From Tenebrio molitor (Eukaryota; Arthropoda; Insecta; Coleoptera; Tenebrionidae), in the NCBI RefSeq assembly GCF_963966145.1, contig NC_091052.1:3720001-3784000 (forward strand): a DNA stretch of 64,000 bases. The letters run 5' to 3'. The notes beneath the pieces are model-generated. The model was not told where the DNA came from. It worked only from the letters and a program-made list of their open reading frames with translations, and did no database searches. The translations under genes were made by a program, and so were the position numbers. Below are positions 1 through 11,816 of the stretch, one piece after another (the stretch's first letter is position 1; each line of letters starts with the position of its first letter).

Positions 1-54
1 TATTTCAATACAAAGGATTTATTTATGGTACAATCATACAAATAATAATTGCAG

Positions 55-1438
55 CCGGTTGCCTAGTATATATCAGGCTATTTTAGCTTCTGCTACATTA
101 AGTGAAGATGTAAAAAGTCTAAAAAGTTTAGTGTTACATAATCCTGTTACTTTGAAACTGGAAGAACCAGATATTGCTCCAGCCAGCCAACTTACTCACT
201 ACCATTTATTGGCCGAAGAAATGGATAAAGCAACTATTTTGTATGCTCTTCTGAAATTGCATTTAATCAGAGGAAAAAGTATTATTTTTGTCAATACAGT
301 TGATAAATGTTACAAGTAATGTTTACACATGTTTTTAGTAGATTTTATGAATGATGTGCAATTTTTTTAGAATTAAGCTTTATTTAGAACAATTTGCTAT
401 TCCAACTTGTGTTTTAAATTCTGAACTACCAGCTAAAATAAGATGTCATTCAGTTAACCAGTTTAATCAGGGAATATATGATATAATAGTTGCATCTGAT
501 GAAAAAGCTCTAGAAGAACCAGGAAATCCCAATGAAAAAGGTAAGGTGGAAGGACAGAAATCTAAGCGAAAAAAAGATAAGGAAAGTGGAGTTTCAAGAG
601 GAATTGATTTCCAACATGTTGCCAACGTTATTAATTTTGATTTTCCGTTGGATGCCCAATCTTATATACATAGGGCAGGAAGAACAGCAAGAGGAAATAA
701 TCAAGTATATCTTGGCGTTTCTATTGTGCTTAAATTAATGTTTGTTACCTTATAGGGCAGTGTGTTATCATTTGTAAGCATTAGAGAAAAACCTTTATTA
801 GATGAAGTTGAAAATTATTTAAAAAATGGTCAGGAAGACATTTCAATATTTAAGTAAGTATTTGCGCCGCCAATATTTCTGGCGGGTAATTTGAATTCAC
901 CTAATACGTGAATTTTAGAGCGTATAAATTTAAACTGGACGAAGTCGAGGCTTTTAAATACAGAGCAAAAGATGCGTGGCGTGCCGTAACAAGAATTGCA
1001 GTTCGTGAAGCTAGATTGAAAGAGATCAAGCAAGAAATTTTTAACTGCCAAAAACTAAAAGTATTGTTTGAAAACTGTGAAATGAATTATTGTATGTTTG
1101 TTTTTTTTTAGAATTATTTTGAAGACAATCCTACAGATTTGCAAGTTTTGAGACATGACAAGGCTCTCCATACTGTCAAAATTCAACAACATCTGTCTGA
1201 TGTTCCAGAATATATTGTACCACCAACATTGAAAGGAATGACAGGTTTGTCCAAAAAAAATAAAAGGAAACGCGACAGTTACCAAACGTCGCAAGCTTCA
1301 AGCAAGAGATTTCAGGTGAGTCTTATATTTTTTTAAATCAAATAAAACGTATTTGTTTTACTGCAGGCTAAAAAAAGTAATCCTCTCTTGAGTATGGACT
1401 TTGAAGGGTTCAGTAAGAAAAAAAGAAAGAAAAACTGA
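55..1438 (+). CDS. Ddx56: DDX56-type DEAD-box RNA helicase, C-terminal part (5' end outside window)
   Basis: Nucleolar ATP-dependent RNA helicase of the DDX56/Dbp9 family, needed for large ribosomal subunit assembly. Only the 3' half is present. Inferred coding exons are 55-315, 371-704, 756-853, 919-1060, 1112-1315 and 1367-1438; all have GT-AG boundaries and phases that agree. The sequence begins in the motif III region (SATLSEDV) and continues through motif IV (SIIFVNTVDKCY) and the exon junction giving YKIKLYLEQFAIPTCVLNSE. A lysine-rich insert follows, then motif VI (HRAGRTARG). The C-terminus is basic and ends in a KKKRKKN tail, typical of nucleolar targeting. A polyadenylation signal (AATAAA) is at 1462-1467, 24 bases after the stop. 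The upstream exons with the Q motif, Walker A and DEAD box lie before base 1. Family identity is strong; the symbol follows the animal orthologue. Confidence 0.93.
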
Positions 1439-1958
1439 TGTTGTTTGTGTAATACGTTTGTAATAAACGATTTATTGTTGTAATAGTAACAATTGACTTA
1501 TTTATATAAATAGATACCACCCACCTGTTTTACAATCCTGATGAAATATTGTAAACATAATTTCATTTGATATGGTATTCATATAATGCTCACAGTTATC
1601 TTTAGTAATAAATCTTTTTCTATAACTGGAATGAGGAAATGAGAAAAACGCAAATGTATCGACTTTGTTCGAATTGATTTAAGCTAGTAGTGTTAAAAGC
1701 AATTTTTTCTGTAAATTTAAAATCCGCTTTGATTAAATCAATAAGTAATCTAAAAGGAAAAACTTTTTCCTTTGAAAGTCAATTGATGTTGTGATTGGCT
1801 TAGTAAGTAGGTGTTTCACGCATTTCTGATAAGATAAATTTTATAAAATCATCCCCTCCCGTTAAGCTGTAAAACATGGGGTAACGGCTGTAATATAAAG
1901 TCGAGCTTGGAATATTTTCTGCACACAGTAATTCAAGTCGTCGAACTTTCCGAGCGTC
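1439..1958. other. Intergenic: DDX56 3' end and Trissin promoter region
   Basis: Holds the DDX56 polyadenylation signal at 1462-1467 and the region upstream of Trissin. No open reading frame with coding character is seen on either strand. The open frame on the minus strand at 1862-2056 is the antisense shadow of Trissin exon 1 and its intron. Confidence 0.6.
1842..1848 (+). promoter_or_regulatory. Possible TATA box of Trissin
   Basis: TATAAAA lies 117 bases before the Trissin start codon, which would give a 5' UTR of roughly 85 bases. The position is suitable, but AT-rich DNA produces such matches by chance. Confidence 0.35.
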
Positions 1959-2436
1959 ATGAATAAGAATTTGGTTGTAGTGCTAATTGTTATAGGTATG
2001 TCGCAATTATTTTTTACTTGTTGAGTGTTACTTTTTAATTCCACAAAAAAGTGCATATTATATAAAATAATGAATTTTCAATATTCATTCATTTTTTATA
2101 TCGATAATGTACGACGTAAAATTCAATATCCTAGATGTGATCGTATAATTACATTTGCAAACATTTTTAGCGGGGGTGGTCTGGGGTGAGGTGCAATCTT
2201 GCACATCCTGCGGCTCAGAATGTCAATCGGCATGCGGGACGAGACACTTCAGAACATGTTGCTTCAATTATTTGAAGAAAAGAAATTCCGATTCTTTGGC
2301 TATGGACCCGAGCCTTCGTTTAGAACTGTGGTTGGCTAAATCCAGAAATCCTTATTTTCAGCAGCAGCGGAATTTTCTGGATTCATCTCTAGAAATGCCC
2401 GAGACCGTTAATCATGATCACGACATCACACAATAA
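1959..2436 (+). CDS. Trissin: Trissin neuropeptide precursor
   Basis: Precursor of trissin, the insect neuropeptide with three disulfide bonds that acts on the G-protein-coupled trissin receptor. Two exons: 1959-1995 and 2171-2436, joined in phase 1 within an alanine codon, giving 100 residues. Residues 1-20 or so are a hydrophobic signal peptide starting MNKNLVVVLIVIAGVV. The mature core runs from about residue 21 to 47 and has the family's six cysteines at 23, 26, 30, 34, 42 and 43. It includes the signature ACGTRHFRTCCFNY, then a KKR processing site at 48-50. The C-terminal 50 residues are a spacer with no second cysteine core. The first exon carries only 12 codons and is too short to be found by ORF length. 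I recognise the family from the cysteine spacing and the GTRxFRxCCFNY block. Confidence 0.93.
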
Positions 2437-3082
2437 AATTATGTCGATACGACCTTGTCCTCAAGATTTTCGTAAATATAAGTATACGTAATTAATTCCT
2501 TGGTGTAAAATGTTATATGGTATTTTTGCGTTGTACCTTTTCTTTGGCTGGATATTAAACAGTTTATAATGAAATGTTTTCGTAATACCCCCAAAAAATA
2601 TATTTATGGATAACGACAAGGAAGGTTTTTCTACCAGTTTGTTCAGAATCTGGTTTCAAAAAAAATGAAAAAACAAGTTACAGTTGGTATTACACAATTT
2701 ATTTGTGAGTATTTTTTTCATTTTTTCCGCGAACCAACAGGCACAAGTTAGTAACGTCTGACCCAGAGTGGACGGCTGACAATAAACTCGCCAGCTCGTC
2801 TAGCAATATCCCAGGTGAGTGAAATGTACAGAAACAACATAGGAGGCAATAATATAATTAATATTAAATTAACTGATACATAATACATATAAATAATTAA
2901 CAATAGTAGTGTTAAACACTGACAATAAACATTTACCTAATTCACTTTATACGATTTAAAATTTTGTATTTAATATAAATATTACATACCTATAACATTT
3001 GTAACCAGTTTGTTTTAAACAATGGACGAATTTATTACACTTAAATTATTTCGCAACAATTTTAAAATGGCAAATTACTTAA
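2437..3082. other. Intergenic: Trissin 3' region with an exon-like island
   Basis: Mostly AT-rich 3' flanking sequence. One stretch, about 2741-2840, is richer in G and C than its flanks. On the plus strand it is bounded by an acceptor-like AACAG (ending 2740) and a consensus donor, CAG/GTGAGT, near 2815. On the minus strand it contains a complete 30-codon ORF (2840 to 2748). Neither reading is assigned to a known gene; see findings. Confidence 0.5.
2748..2840 (-). CDS. Candidate 30-residue small ORF (uncertain)
   Basis: ATG-to-TAA ORF on the minus strand. It begins with a short hydrophobic stretch (MLFLYISL), followed by an arginine-rich segment ending RPLWVRRY. It sits in the only GC-richer patch between Trissin and the SYCP2-like gene. 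I do not recognise it. It could be a small membrane or mitochondrial peptide, or it could be the antisense of an unannotated plus-strand exon, because a strong splice donor consensus lies on the other strand. Chance is also possible at this length. Confidence 0.2.
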   Translation of the reverse strand: MLFLYISLTWDIARRAGEFIVSRPLWVRRY

Positions 3083-6000
3083 CTAACTAATCTGGGAACA
3101 GTTTTGCAAAATGTTAACTATTGAATTACATTCATCGGTAGCTAATAGTCCGGGATTACATATTCGAACATGCTCAATAAATTGTAAATAAAACTGAGTT
3201 GTCATTTTCACCAACTCCTCAGAACAATTACACGTCGCAGATGTCCGTTGTTGGTTGATTGGAGTGCTTGATCCTGGTTGTATCAAAACATTTGAAATAA
3301 TATTGATCTTTTTTGCATTTTCTAAATTTTCAAACTGTGAAACTACATTATTTTCACTTAGAGGTAAACATTCTCTTTGAAGATTAGTGTTGGAATCGTG
3401 ATTAAGTGTTGACGACTTTCTTTTACGACGTAAATTTTTTAAAGCCACCCCGAAGGGTTCCATCGAAGAAGAACTAGAAGACAGTTCCGTGTAATTCTTC
3501 TGCGCTAACCTTTTTTTGATCTTTGTCTGTTTTCTGTGTTCGCGAATGTTTGCCTTCAAAGAATCGAACACTTTAGTAAATGTAATTTTATTCTCGGTAT
3601 TCACTTTCACACTGTTTTCATTTATAACATTTGTAATATCATTTTTTGTCAATTGCAGTCCAGAGTTTTTCCTGGATGTATTCTTTTGGTTTGATTTTTT
3701 CACTTTGTTGTTTTTCGATTTTGACTTGAGAATTTTTAAGCGTTTGTGCATATTTTTTGGGAGATAATCAGTGAAGTTGTAATTTGAGCCTGTATGTGGA
3801 TATTCTTCAGCGGCGGTGGAGTTTAAGTAACTTAAATCTCCCGGATTGTAGAGTGTTCTTTTGGTTTTTTTCGAAGTAAGTTCATTACCGTTTGGCACTA
3901 CAAAAGTAGGATTTTCATTATGTTCTGCTGACTTAAGAGGCACTTGCGTGTGTTCGGTGTTCAAACTTGTTAATTTATCTTCAAGTTCCGGTAGAAGGGA
4001 AATGTGTGAAGTATTTGTCCGATTTTGATTTTTCAACTCATTTATCGCATCCATTTCATCTGTAATGTGTTCTTTCTTTGTTACGTTCAACATCTTTTTA
4101 TACTTTTTTGCTAATATCGAAAGAGGTACATCGCTGTCACCTGAACTAATGTTGGAAAGTATAGAATACGATTTTATTAATTGTAAGGGTGTTTTCGCAT
4201 TTGCCGAATCAATTTCTTTGTTCTCGGTAAATGAATCGTTGATTACACTATTTTCCTTGCTGATCGATTTTTCTTTTTCATTTATGTCTTTTGGGGGTAA
4301 TTCAGTCTTTTGATCTGTCTGGCTAGATAAGATGTTCAACAAGTTTTCAACGGAATCACATTTAGGTAATTCTTGATTTTCTTGTTCTTCAAAAACAAAG
4401 TTATCTTGACCGTTAATTTCCTTTAATTCTGTGTTCCTTTCAGTCATCAATTTTTCAATTTCTTGCTCAAGCGTCATATCAAATGTTACATTAGAATTAC
4501 ATCTAAAATTGCTTGTAGCTAATTCTAAATTTTCCCTTTCTACTAATGTTTCAATTTCAGCCTCCTCATCATTTTGTTCTAAAGTATCAATTGGTTGAAC
4601 AGTTTTCAACCAATCTTCTACTTTAGATGAAGAATAATTTTCGTTGGTCGATAACAACTCTTCATGAATTGCTTGTACTGCAGTTTCCTCGTCAATTATA
4701 ACATCATTTACCTTTTTATTTTTTTGTTGACTTTTTCTAATTTCGAGATCATTTATTTTCTACAAAAAAAAAATTAAACAAAATTCTTAATGGTCAAATG
4801 AGTACCTACTCCAAGTACCATAATTTTGTTTATAACTGGAGAAGATAAACTAGACGATATTTTAAATTTTGAGTTTTCTTTAAGCGTCGAAATTCTTAGA
4901 TGTTGTTTGTTGATAATGCTGGTAACAATTTCTTTATTCGTTGTTGAAATTTTCCCATGTCTTATTAATTTATTGTGCTTTCCATTTATTTGTGAATTTC
5001 TTGAAGGGGGTCTAATCGGCCTTCCCAGAACTGATTCGGTAAATGACTGCGGTAACATAAGTGAAAGTGTTAGAGATTAAAAATAATGTTTTAACTTACG
5101 ATGGGACTAATCGATTTATTGAAGATATTTCGTTCGCTGCGGCTAAATGCAGATATCTTCCCAGGTTTTGACCCTGTTTTATTATTTTCATTCTTGAACT
5201 GCTCATTTATTATTGACTTGTCATTTAAAGGCTACAAGACATAAATGAATACTTTTCTAAAAAAAATACCTACTAATCGCTTTATGGCTCACCACAGACA
5301 CACGTGCTACCGAATCGAAATTTTCTTCAATATTTTTTTCTAACTTTCCACTTTGCAGAACAGTTTCATCACCGCTGTCATCACTAACTACAATAACATT
5401 ATCACAATTTAATCTACTCTATAAAAATAAATTAATTAATAAATCTATAAAAACTTATATTTATTTTGTTTTACCGAAACATGTAAAGAATCATTATTTG
5501 ACACTGAAATTTTTCTCTTGCGAAGCTTAAAATGTTCGATGATGGGACTAGAATCGTTATCACTTTTTGACAAAGAAATGTCTGTAGTTGACGAATCATC
5601 TCCGTTTTGCTGTAACAGGTATTACAAATTAACTTCTAAAAACAAACTTCAAAGTAAGATTTTAGAATTTACCTTTTCATTTTTTATATTTAAAACATCG
5701 AATGAAAACGAGTTCGAGAATATGTGTGGAAGTATAAATTCAACTAACAATTGGAATTTATTAGAATATCGAGATATAGATATTTTTATGTTTCTAATCG
5801 TATCAAATTTTACATTTAAAAGCAAACTCTTTACCCTTAGAGATATTTCTAGGGTTTCATCCGTATCAATGTAATTAAAAGTAGGGTCTACGACGTCTTT
5901 TACAAAAAACGATAGTACTTCCCAAGGCGTTACAGTACAAAATTTCAAACCACTGAAAGACGTTAAAAATTTCTTGTCGCAAAAAAACGACAATTTATTT

Positions 6001-7013
6001 TGTAATATGTTAAAATCTAACCAAATGTTTGAGGTCGTCGCTTCCTGAAAAACAAAATACATTTATGTCTTCAAAATATTTTATATCATTAGTTAGATAG
6101 TTAAAAAAAAGCTTACGCTAAATTCAATAACGTGACAACCATCAATTTCAATGGCACTACAGTTAATGGAAAAAATGTTTGTTGATAGATCGTTTAGTTG
6201 GTCAAGAACTATCCGTATATTTTGGTAAAGATTTCTTAAATCAACTAGTTCGATATTTAAATTTTTGGTAACTTCAGGAAATGTTCCTTGAAACTGTAAA
6301 GTATTGTTATTATTAAATTTTAAAAGTTTAAAAATCACTTCAATGATAATAGCTTGTGTTTCAACGTCACATGTAGTTTTAACAATTTCATACAGAACTG
6401 GGCTGCAAGAGAATTTGCTTTTATTATGCCTTTACAAAATAGATTTGCATTATCTTACAATGATTTATGCTTAACTATTATTTTCTGTACAACTTTTGGA
6501 GATACATTATCCAACAAATGGGAGTAAATTCGAAAAAACTCCTTAATGTTGGTACTTTTAGGATAGTTGTTCATTACAGTCTCAACAATTTTAACATATC
6601 TTTTAATTATATTTTTGTAAATTTGCGTAGTATCTACAACAAACTAAACGGACCACCAAGATATTTTCCATTAAATCATTATTTTCATAAATACCAGAAA
6701 CACTTCCAGAGCCATTCTAACTGTAAAATGTTCACGTGCACCGATTTGATCAAATTGCTTGACGTATCTGTTTAAAAGCACGAAATAAGTGAGAATATCG
6801 TCTAGAAATTTATTGATTTCGTCCTCGTCCATGTTTAATTTAGCGAAATTTTTTAAGATGCTTGAAACGCTTTTTATTTGCTCTTCTTTAATTGCATGTT
6901 CTGAATCCTGCAATGTGGAACCTGAACTGCTGAAACCTGAATATAAGAAGATCGCTTACCAGTATTTTGTAAATCGTGTTTCTGAATGAAATAGAAATCT
7001 TATTGAAATCCAT
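3083..7013 (-). CDS. SYCP2-like protein (synaptonemal complex protein 2 family)
   Basis: Ten inferred exons, all GT-AG and in phase: 7013-6960, 6907-6695, 6643-6459, 6402-6117, 6044-5673, 5609-5475, 5418-5293, 5231-5100, 5046-4810 and 4759-3083. They give 1138 residues. Residues 1-246 look like a helical ARM-type domain, with a block such as VLYEIVKTTCDVETQAIII. Residues 247-370 resemble the Spt16M-like domain that follows it in SYCP2 (IWLDFNILQNKLSFF, then WEVLSFFVKDV). The rest is long, polar and probably disordered, with basic clusters (KNNKVKKSNQKNT) and a helical C-terminus. Vertebrate SYCP2 proteins are chromosome-axis components in meiosis with this same order: ARM, Spt16M-like, disordered, C-terminal coiled coil. 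I infer a meiotic axis role from that architecture. The exon chain is well supported; the family call is moderate because these proteins diverge fast. Confidence 0.6.
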
Positions 7014-7440
7014 TTTAATTGTTGCGTTACACTAATTGACAGTTGCAAAAACTGACTGTTTTTTGTTTTGACTTGATGGAGATTAGCCGCCTTTGTTTTT
7101 AAAATTGGGTTTCTATTTACAGGACATGATCAGTGATCACATTTCTTTAGTTCCATAAAAAAAAATCGTTTACGTTTTATTAAGGAATAAAAAAGGAAAG
7201 AATGTATATAACGTTATACTGTGATATAACCATATCCATAATTACATTTGCAATTGTATATTAAAATCGTCGTCTGCACTGATCGTAATATATCGGCACG
7301 GACGATTAAAATTTTAATTTCACGAACTTGTCGTACCAACCTCTCAATAAGTTTGGTGGTTATTTGTTTTGCTCCGTGTTTTGTCGATACAAACAATTTA
7401 ATTAAGATCACACAAGGAGTAAATGTTATTTTATTTACAT
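7014..7440. other. Intergenic between WDR36 3' end and SYCP2-like 5' end
   Basis: AT-rich spacer between two minus-strand genes. It should hold the WDR36 polyadenylation site (TTTATT on the plus strand occurs near 7431) and the promoter of the SYCP2-like gene. The open frames here are short and lack coding character. Confidence 0.5.
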
Positions 7441-10400
7441 TTACATAAGTTTTAAATTCTGTACTACACACATATTATATAACAATTGTTCTTGTAACCG
7501 ATGCCACACAACATTATGACAACTTTGTATATTTGTTAAATAATTTCTGAGCGACTCTTCTGTCGCTACAACCGTGCCATGTGATTTCAAAAACACACTA
7601 AGATACGCTTCCGCAAGTTCAAAATCTTTGTTCGACTTTAACATAAATTCCACAACTTTAAGAAATTGAAGCATCACTTGCGCAGAGCCTCCACCTTCAG
7701 GTGCCAGAGATTTAATTTCAAAATCAATCATTGACGGACTAAACGATTTTAACTTTTCGACTACTTCATTGAAATCTTCATTTTGTCGCGTCTTATCCAA
7801 CATCTTACCGAATTCGGTTAAATTTAAGAGAGAGGCCGGTATTAGTAATTTGCTTCCACTTTCTGGTTCAGATTGTCCTAAATTAAATTGAAAGTTTAAA
7901 GCGGACACGGTTGGTAAGAAAAATGGTGCTGCTTTGGGAGCTTTTGGTGGCAATTTTGGTTTGTTCCTCATTTTAATCAAATCTAAATTCAATAGATTTT
8001 GCCATCTTGACGACGGCAATCCCGATAAAGTCACCAAATCGTTGCTAAGTTGTTCAGGTGATACAAAGTCGGGTTCTTCACTCGAATCTTCAATTTCCAG
8101 TTCTTCATCTTTGTGTTCACTCAGGCATTCAGGGAAAGACATTAACTCTGGTTCATCGCATGGAGTGAGAGCTTTTAACGATACTTTAGAGTATAATGTG
8201 CGATTAGTCCACAAAAATATTCCCAGATAATCAACATGTGCAGTGCTTAAAACTTCTCCCGTTGGAGACATATTTAACGATACACAAGCGACTTCTGTAG
8301 AAAACTGATCGACTAATTGACACGACGGTATGTCCCAAGTTCGAATTGAACAATCCATAGAAGAACTAATTAACCAACGAGAATCAGGACTAAATGTGGC
8401 ATCAGTTATTTGCGCCGTATGCCCCACGAATTTTCTAACTATTCTTCTCGTATCAATATCCACGATGTAAATATCAAAATCTTCAACCGCCACTGCTAAC
8501 ATAGAACTCTCTTGGTGTGCTCGGAAAAAACTTATAGGTTCCTCTAATGTCAAAGTTGATAACGGACTGGTTCCTGAAAAGAATCTCTTTATTGTAATAG
8601 TTTTTATTGCTTCTTAAAAAGTACCTTTATTTTTAAATTTCCAAAATTTAATTTTACAATCGCTGCCTCCGCTTATCGTCAATTGATTCAAAGTATCTGT
8701 CACCACCCCTCTTGCTGACGAATCGTGTGCTTTAGGGTTGCCGTAAGTATCGCGCCAAAGCCCTGACTGCATATTGAACCTAAATAATCAAATCAATTAT
8801 TAACTTCTTATGCAATTGGTCTAAACGGGTTTTGTTTTCTTTTATAGTACACTGCATAAAGCTAAATCCGTCGAAACGGTCGAAATTCGCATATTGGCTC
8901 GTGTCAACACCTGCATTGTCATCATGCAGAGACGGACTAATTTATTATGCATTCTGCACATAACTTGAAGCATTGAGTGGAAAAAACAGCATTCCGAGAT
9001 AAATCAATTTGAAATATTGTGAATGCCGCAAATTACAAAATTATTTGAGTTACTGTGCCAGTGGCTTGTGAGGATTATTGCATATTTCATTGAGTCGCTA
9101 TTGTTTTTCTTAAAAAAAGTAATACTATAAAAATAATTTTTCTACAGCACATTTAAAAAAACAATGAGAACGCTGTTTTTTCCACCAAGTTTAACATCAT
9201 TCAAGAGAATGCAATAAAGTAGGTAGTTTTATATAATGGAACCATCGATTTCAACAAAAAATATCTTTAGATGATTTTTGTATGAATTATGGGGAAAATA
9301 AGTTAGAAAAACATATTTAGAACAATTGGACAATTACGTATACCATCGACAAGTGGAAAAAGGTGCATTTCGTCACAATGGTCACCCGTGATACCGTTCA
9401 TTGTTATTTAATCAGTTACGACTTTTTACCCTTGCGTCAGATAAAATTAAGACTTTCACTACACTACATTTTTTTTTTAATAGTAAGGATTTCAGCAAGT
9501 GAAGAATAGTAAAAACGTTTCGCTCTTAGGAAATAATTCATTACTAAATACACCTCTGTGTAAAGCGTGCCACAATGACGTCACTGCTCATATGTCCGAC
9601 GTCGGCTCTCTTTGACTCGTTTTTATAACTTTTTTTTTCTCTCGTGATATGCGAATTTCGACCGTTTCGACAAATTTTATTTTTATACATTGTACTATAA
9701 TAGCTTTCAATTAAACTTCCGTATTACTCTTATTGCGATAAATTCATGAATCAATCAGATGTATTTATATTTTTACCTATCAATGTGACCTGTATTATAT
9801 CCTACAATGACAAAGTTTCCACAATGTGTTAAAAACAAGCAAGTTGCTGAGACGTCTTGAAATAAATTAGCCTTTAGTTTTTTCTTTTGAAATCGCTCAG
9901 GTAGCAACTTCAGTTCTCCCATTTTCACTTTATCATAAGACCAAGTAGTAACCATTGGTATACCCAAATGAATTGCTGCGATGTTATCCCACTCTTTCTC
10001 TCTAGTTGTTTCAGAAGTGAACTGCGTGATTGGAGGCATTGTTAAAGGATCCTCAGCAGTACGTCCTCGTCTTTTAGACGCTTTCCTGTTGTAGGAAGCT
10101 TTCCCTAAGCTTTTGTTAAACTGTTCTGTCAGAGTATTGAATATTCGCAGAGTAGAATCACTCGCGGCACTCAAAATATTGTGTCCATTTGCACCATGGA
10201 ATCTAATGTAGGATGGAGGCGCTGAATGTCCTGTGCAACATGTTACATTACTTATAGCTACTTTTTTTTTACATTAATGCTTACCTTCTCTAATTCTGAG
10301 CAGTCTAGCACCCCCATCAGTCATATCAAAAATCCATAATTTTAAAGTATTGTCAGGGGAAGAAGTAAGTACTAAAGGTTCATTTGGTAGACAAATCATT

Positions 10401-11227
10401 CCAGTGACACTACCACTATGTGCAGAAAGCAGTTGACTAGCAACTCGCCTTTCTTCTAAATCCCAAAAAACTACATGTCCCACAACACTCCCTGTTGCCA
10501 TAATGGGGCTTCCATCTGTTCGAAATGAAATTGATGTTACAGGGCCCCAATCTTGGGTAAATTCCATTATGGTTTCATCAAACTTTAAATTGTGCAGTAT
10601 AATTTTCCCACTTGCCAAACCAACAGCAATTACATCAAGTGCAGGAGCTTGTTCTAGACAAATAATAGGGGATTTCCATCCCCTAAATGAATATATCAGT
10701 TTCAAATTATTTATATTCCACAACTGCATCTCCCCTTGTTCACTTCCCAACAATATTTTATTAATGTATGTACTAGGGTGCACTATTGCAGTAATTTGAA
10801 ATGACTTGTTACTAAATGTTAATTCAAGAAAAACTGTTTCCGCTTTGATATCCCATATTTTGACATTACTACTCTCATCAACTGATATCAAGTGAACACC
10901 AAATGGAAGCATTAAGTGAACTGGTTTTTTATGACCTGTGTAAACATGCTTAAGTTCAGTGCCTCTTCTCCAGGCATGTATCTTATTGTTGCAAGCAGTG
11001 TATACGTGAAAAGCGTCAGCTGTCATCGCTGTTATGTCCTCGGGATGTAAACCACCTACACTAAGCAAACCGAAATGCGTAATTCCGTAGGTATGAAACG
11101 ATTTTCCTACACATGTTACTATCAGGTTCTCCTTCCGACTTTTTATATAACGAACTTGTAGCGGTATGTGGTTACTTACATAACCTAAACTACGACAAGG
11201 TAGAAATATTTTGCTTCCTTTCGGCAT
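7441..11227 (-). CDS. Wdr36: WDR36/UTP21, U3 snoRNP (SSU processome) WD-repeat protein
   Basis: Component of the small-subunit processome (UTP-B subcomplex), which binds U3 snoRNP and pre-18S rRNA in the nucleolus. Inferred exons are 11227-10285, 10230-9777, 8779-8625 and 8573-7441, all in phase, giving 894 residues, close to the usual 900-950. The first two thirds hold tandem WD repeats (for example NVKIWDI, GEMQLWNI, NTLKLWIFD, CSIRTWDI) forming two propellers. A conserved linker near residue 700 reads LPSSRWQNLLNLDLIKMRNK and is followed by KAPKAAPFFLPT. The helical Utp21-specific C-terminal domain follows. The start at 11227 (MPKGSKIF) is preferred over upstream in-frame codons, which belong to leader sequence. 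The 997-bp second intron is large for this locus because it contains a terminal-inverted-repeat element (8843-9699). The gene is divergent from the p24 gene. Confidence 0.94.
8843..9699. mobile_element. Non-autonomous element with about 50-bp TIRs and TA target duplication (mariner/Tc1 type) in WDR36 intron
   Basis: Left end TAGTACACTGCATAAA begins at 8845. Right end read in reverse, TAGTACAATGTATAAA, begins at 9697. The arms stay similar inward for about 50 bases, sharing the exact block GTCGAAACGGTCGAAATTCG. Both ends are flanked by TA. About 0.85 kb long, with no long ORF and no transposase motif, so it depends on another element for movement. It lies wholly inside a WDR36 intron and does not disturb the splice sites. 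Confidence 0.75.
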
Positions 11228-11816
11228 TTTTATGTCTTCACCAATAAACGCGATAAATGTAAACACAACACGTGAAACTTTAAGGTTAACTAACACAACT
11301 TGTTGTACGTGTGACAACTGACAGAAGTGACAGGACTGACAGGAGGGTTTTCAATTACCAACCAACAAACAAATAACTTTGAATTTTGTAAAATATGTAG
11401 CTTAGCTGCTTAGATCACAGTTTCGGAGTCACTATTTTAAATAAATTACGTACCTTACAAGTTGTAAAGTTAGATTTCTTCAGAAATACATATTCTAATA
11501 ACCGCTACAAAAGGCATTTAAGCTTAATAATATCTTGTAAACTACAAATCTGGAAATATATCCAATACAATTTTCAGTATAATCATAATCAGTACACTTT
11601 TGCTTTTTATTGGAGTATATTTATTTGAAAAAGAATAAAACTTGTAGTCTCTTTCTAGATCTTAGTGTTGGTGCCACTGTGATGCTTAAATGTCTTTGAA
11701 TGTCTTATGTCAATTAATAAATATGACAGTTTCGAGTGTTTTTCTATTATTATCATATTTATAAGTACCGGTGAAAAATTGTGTCGTATGATCGTACTTA
11801 AACGTAAAACGGAAAC
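11228..11816. promoter_or_regulatory. Shared 5' region of WDR36 (-) and p24 gene (+)
   Basis: Gap of 589 bases between two divergent start codons, so it must hold both promoters and both 5' UTRs. No clear TATA box, repeat or other element is recognised. Confidence 0.5.
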
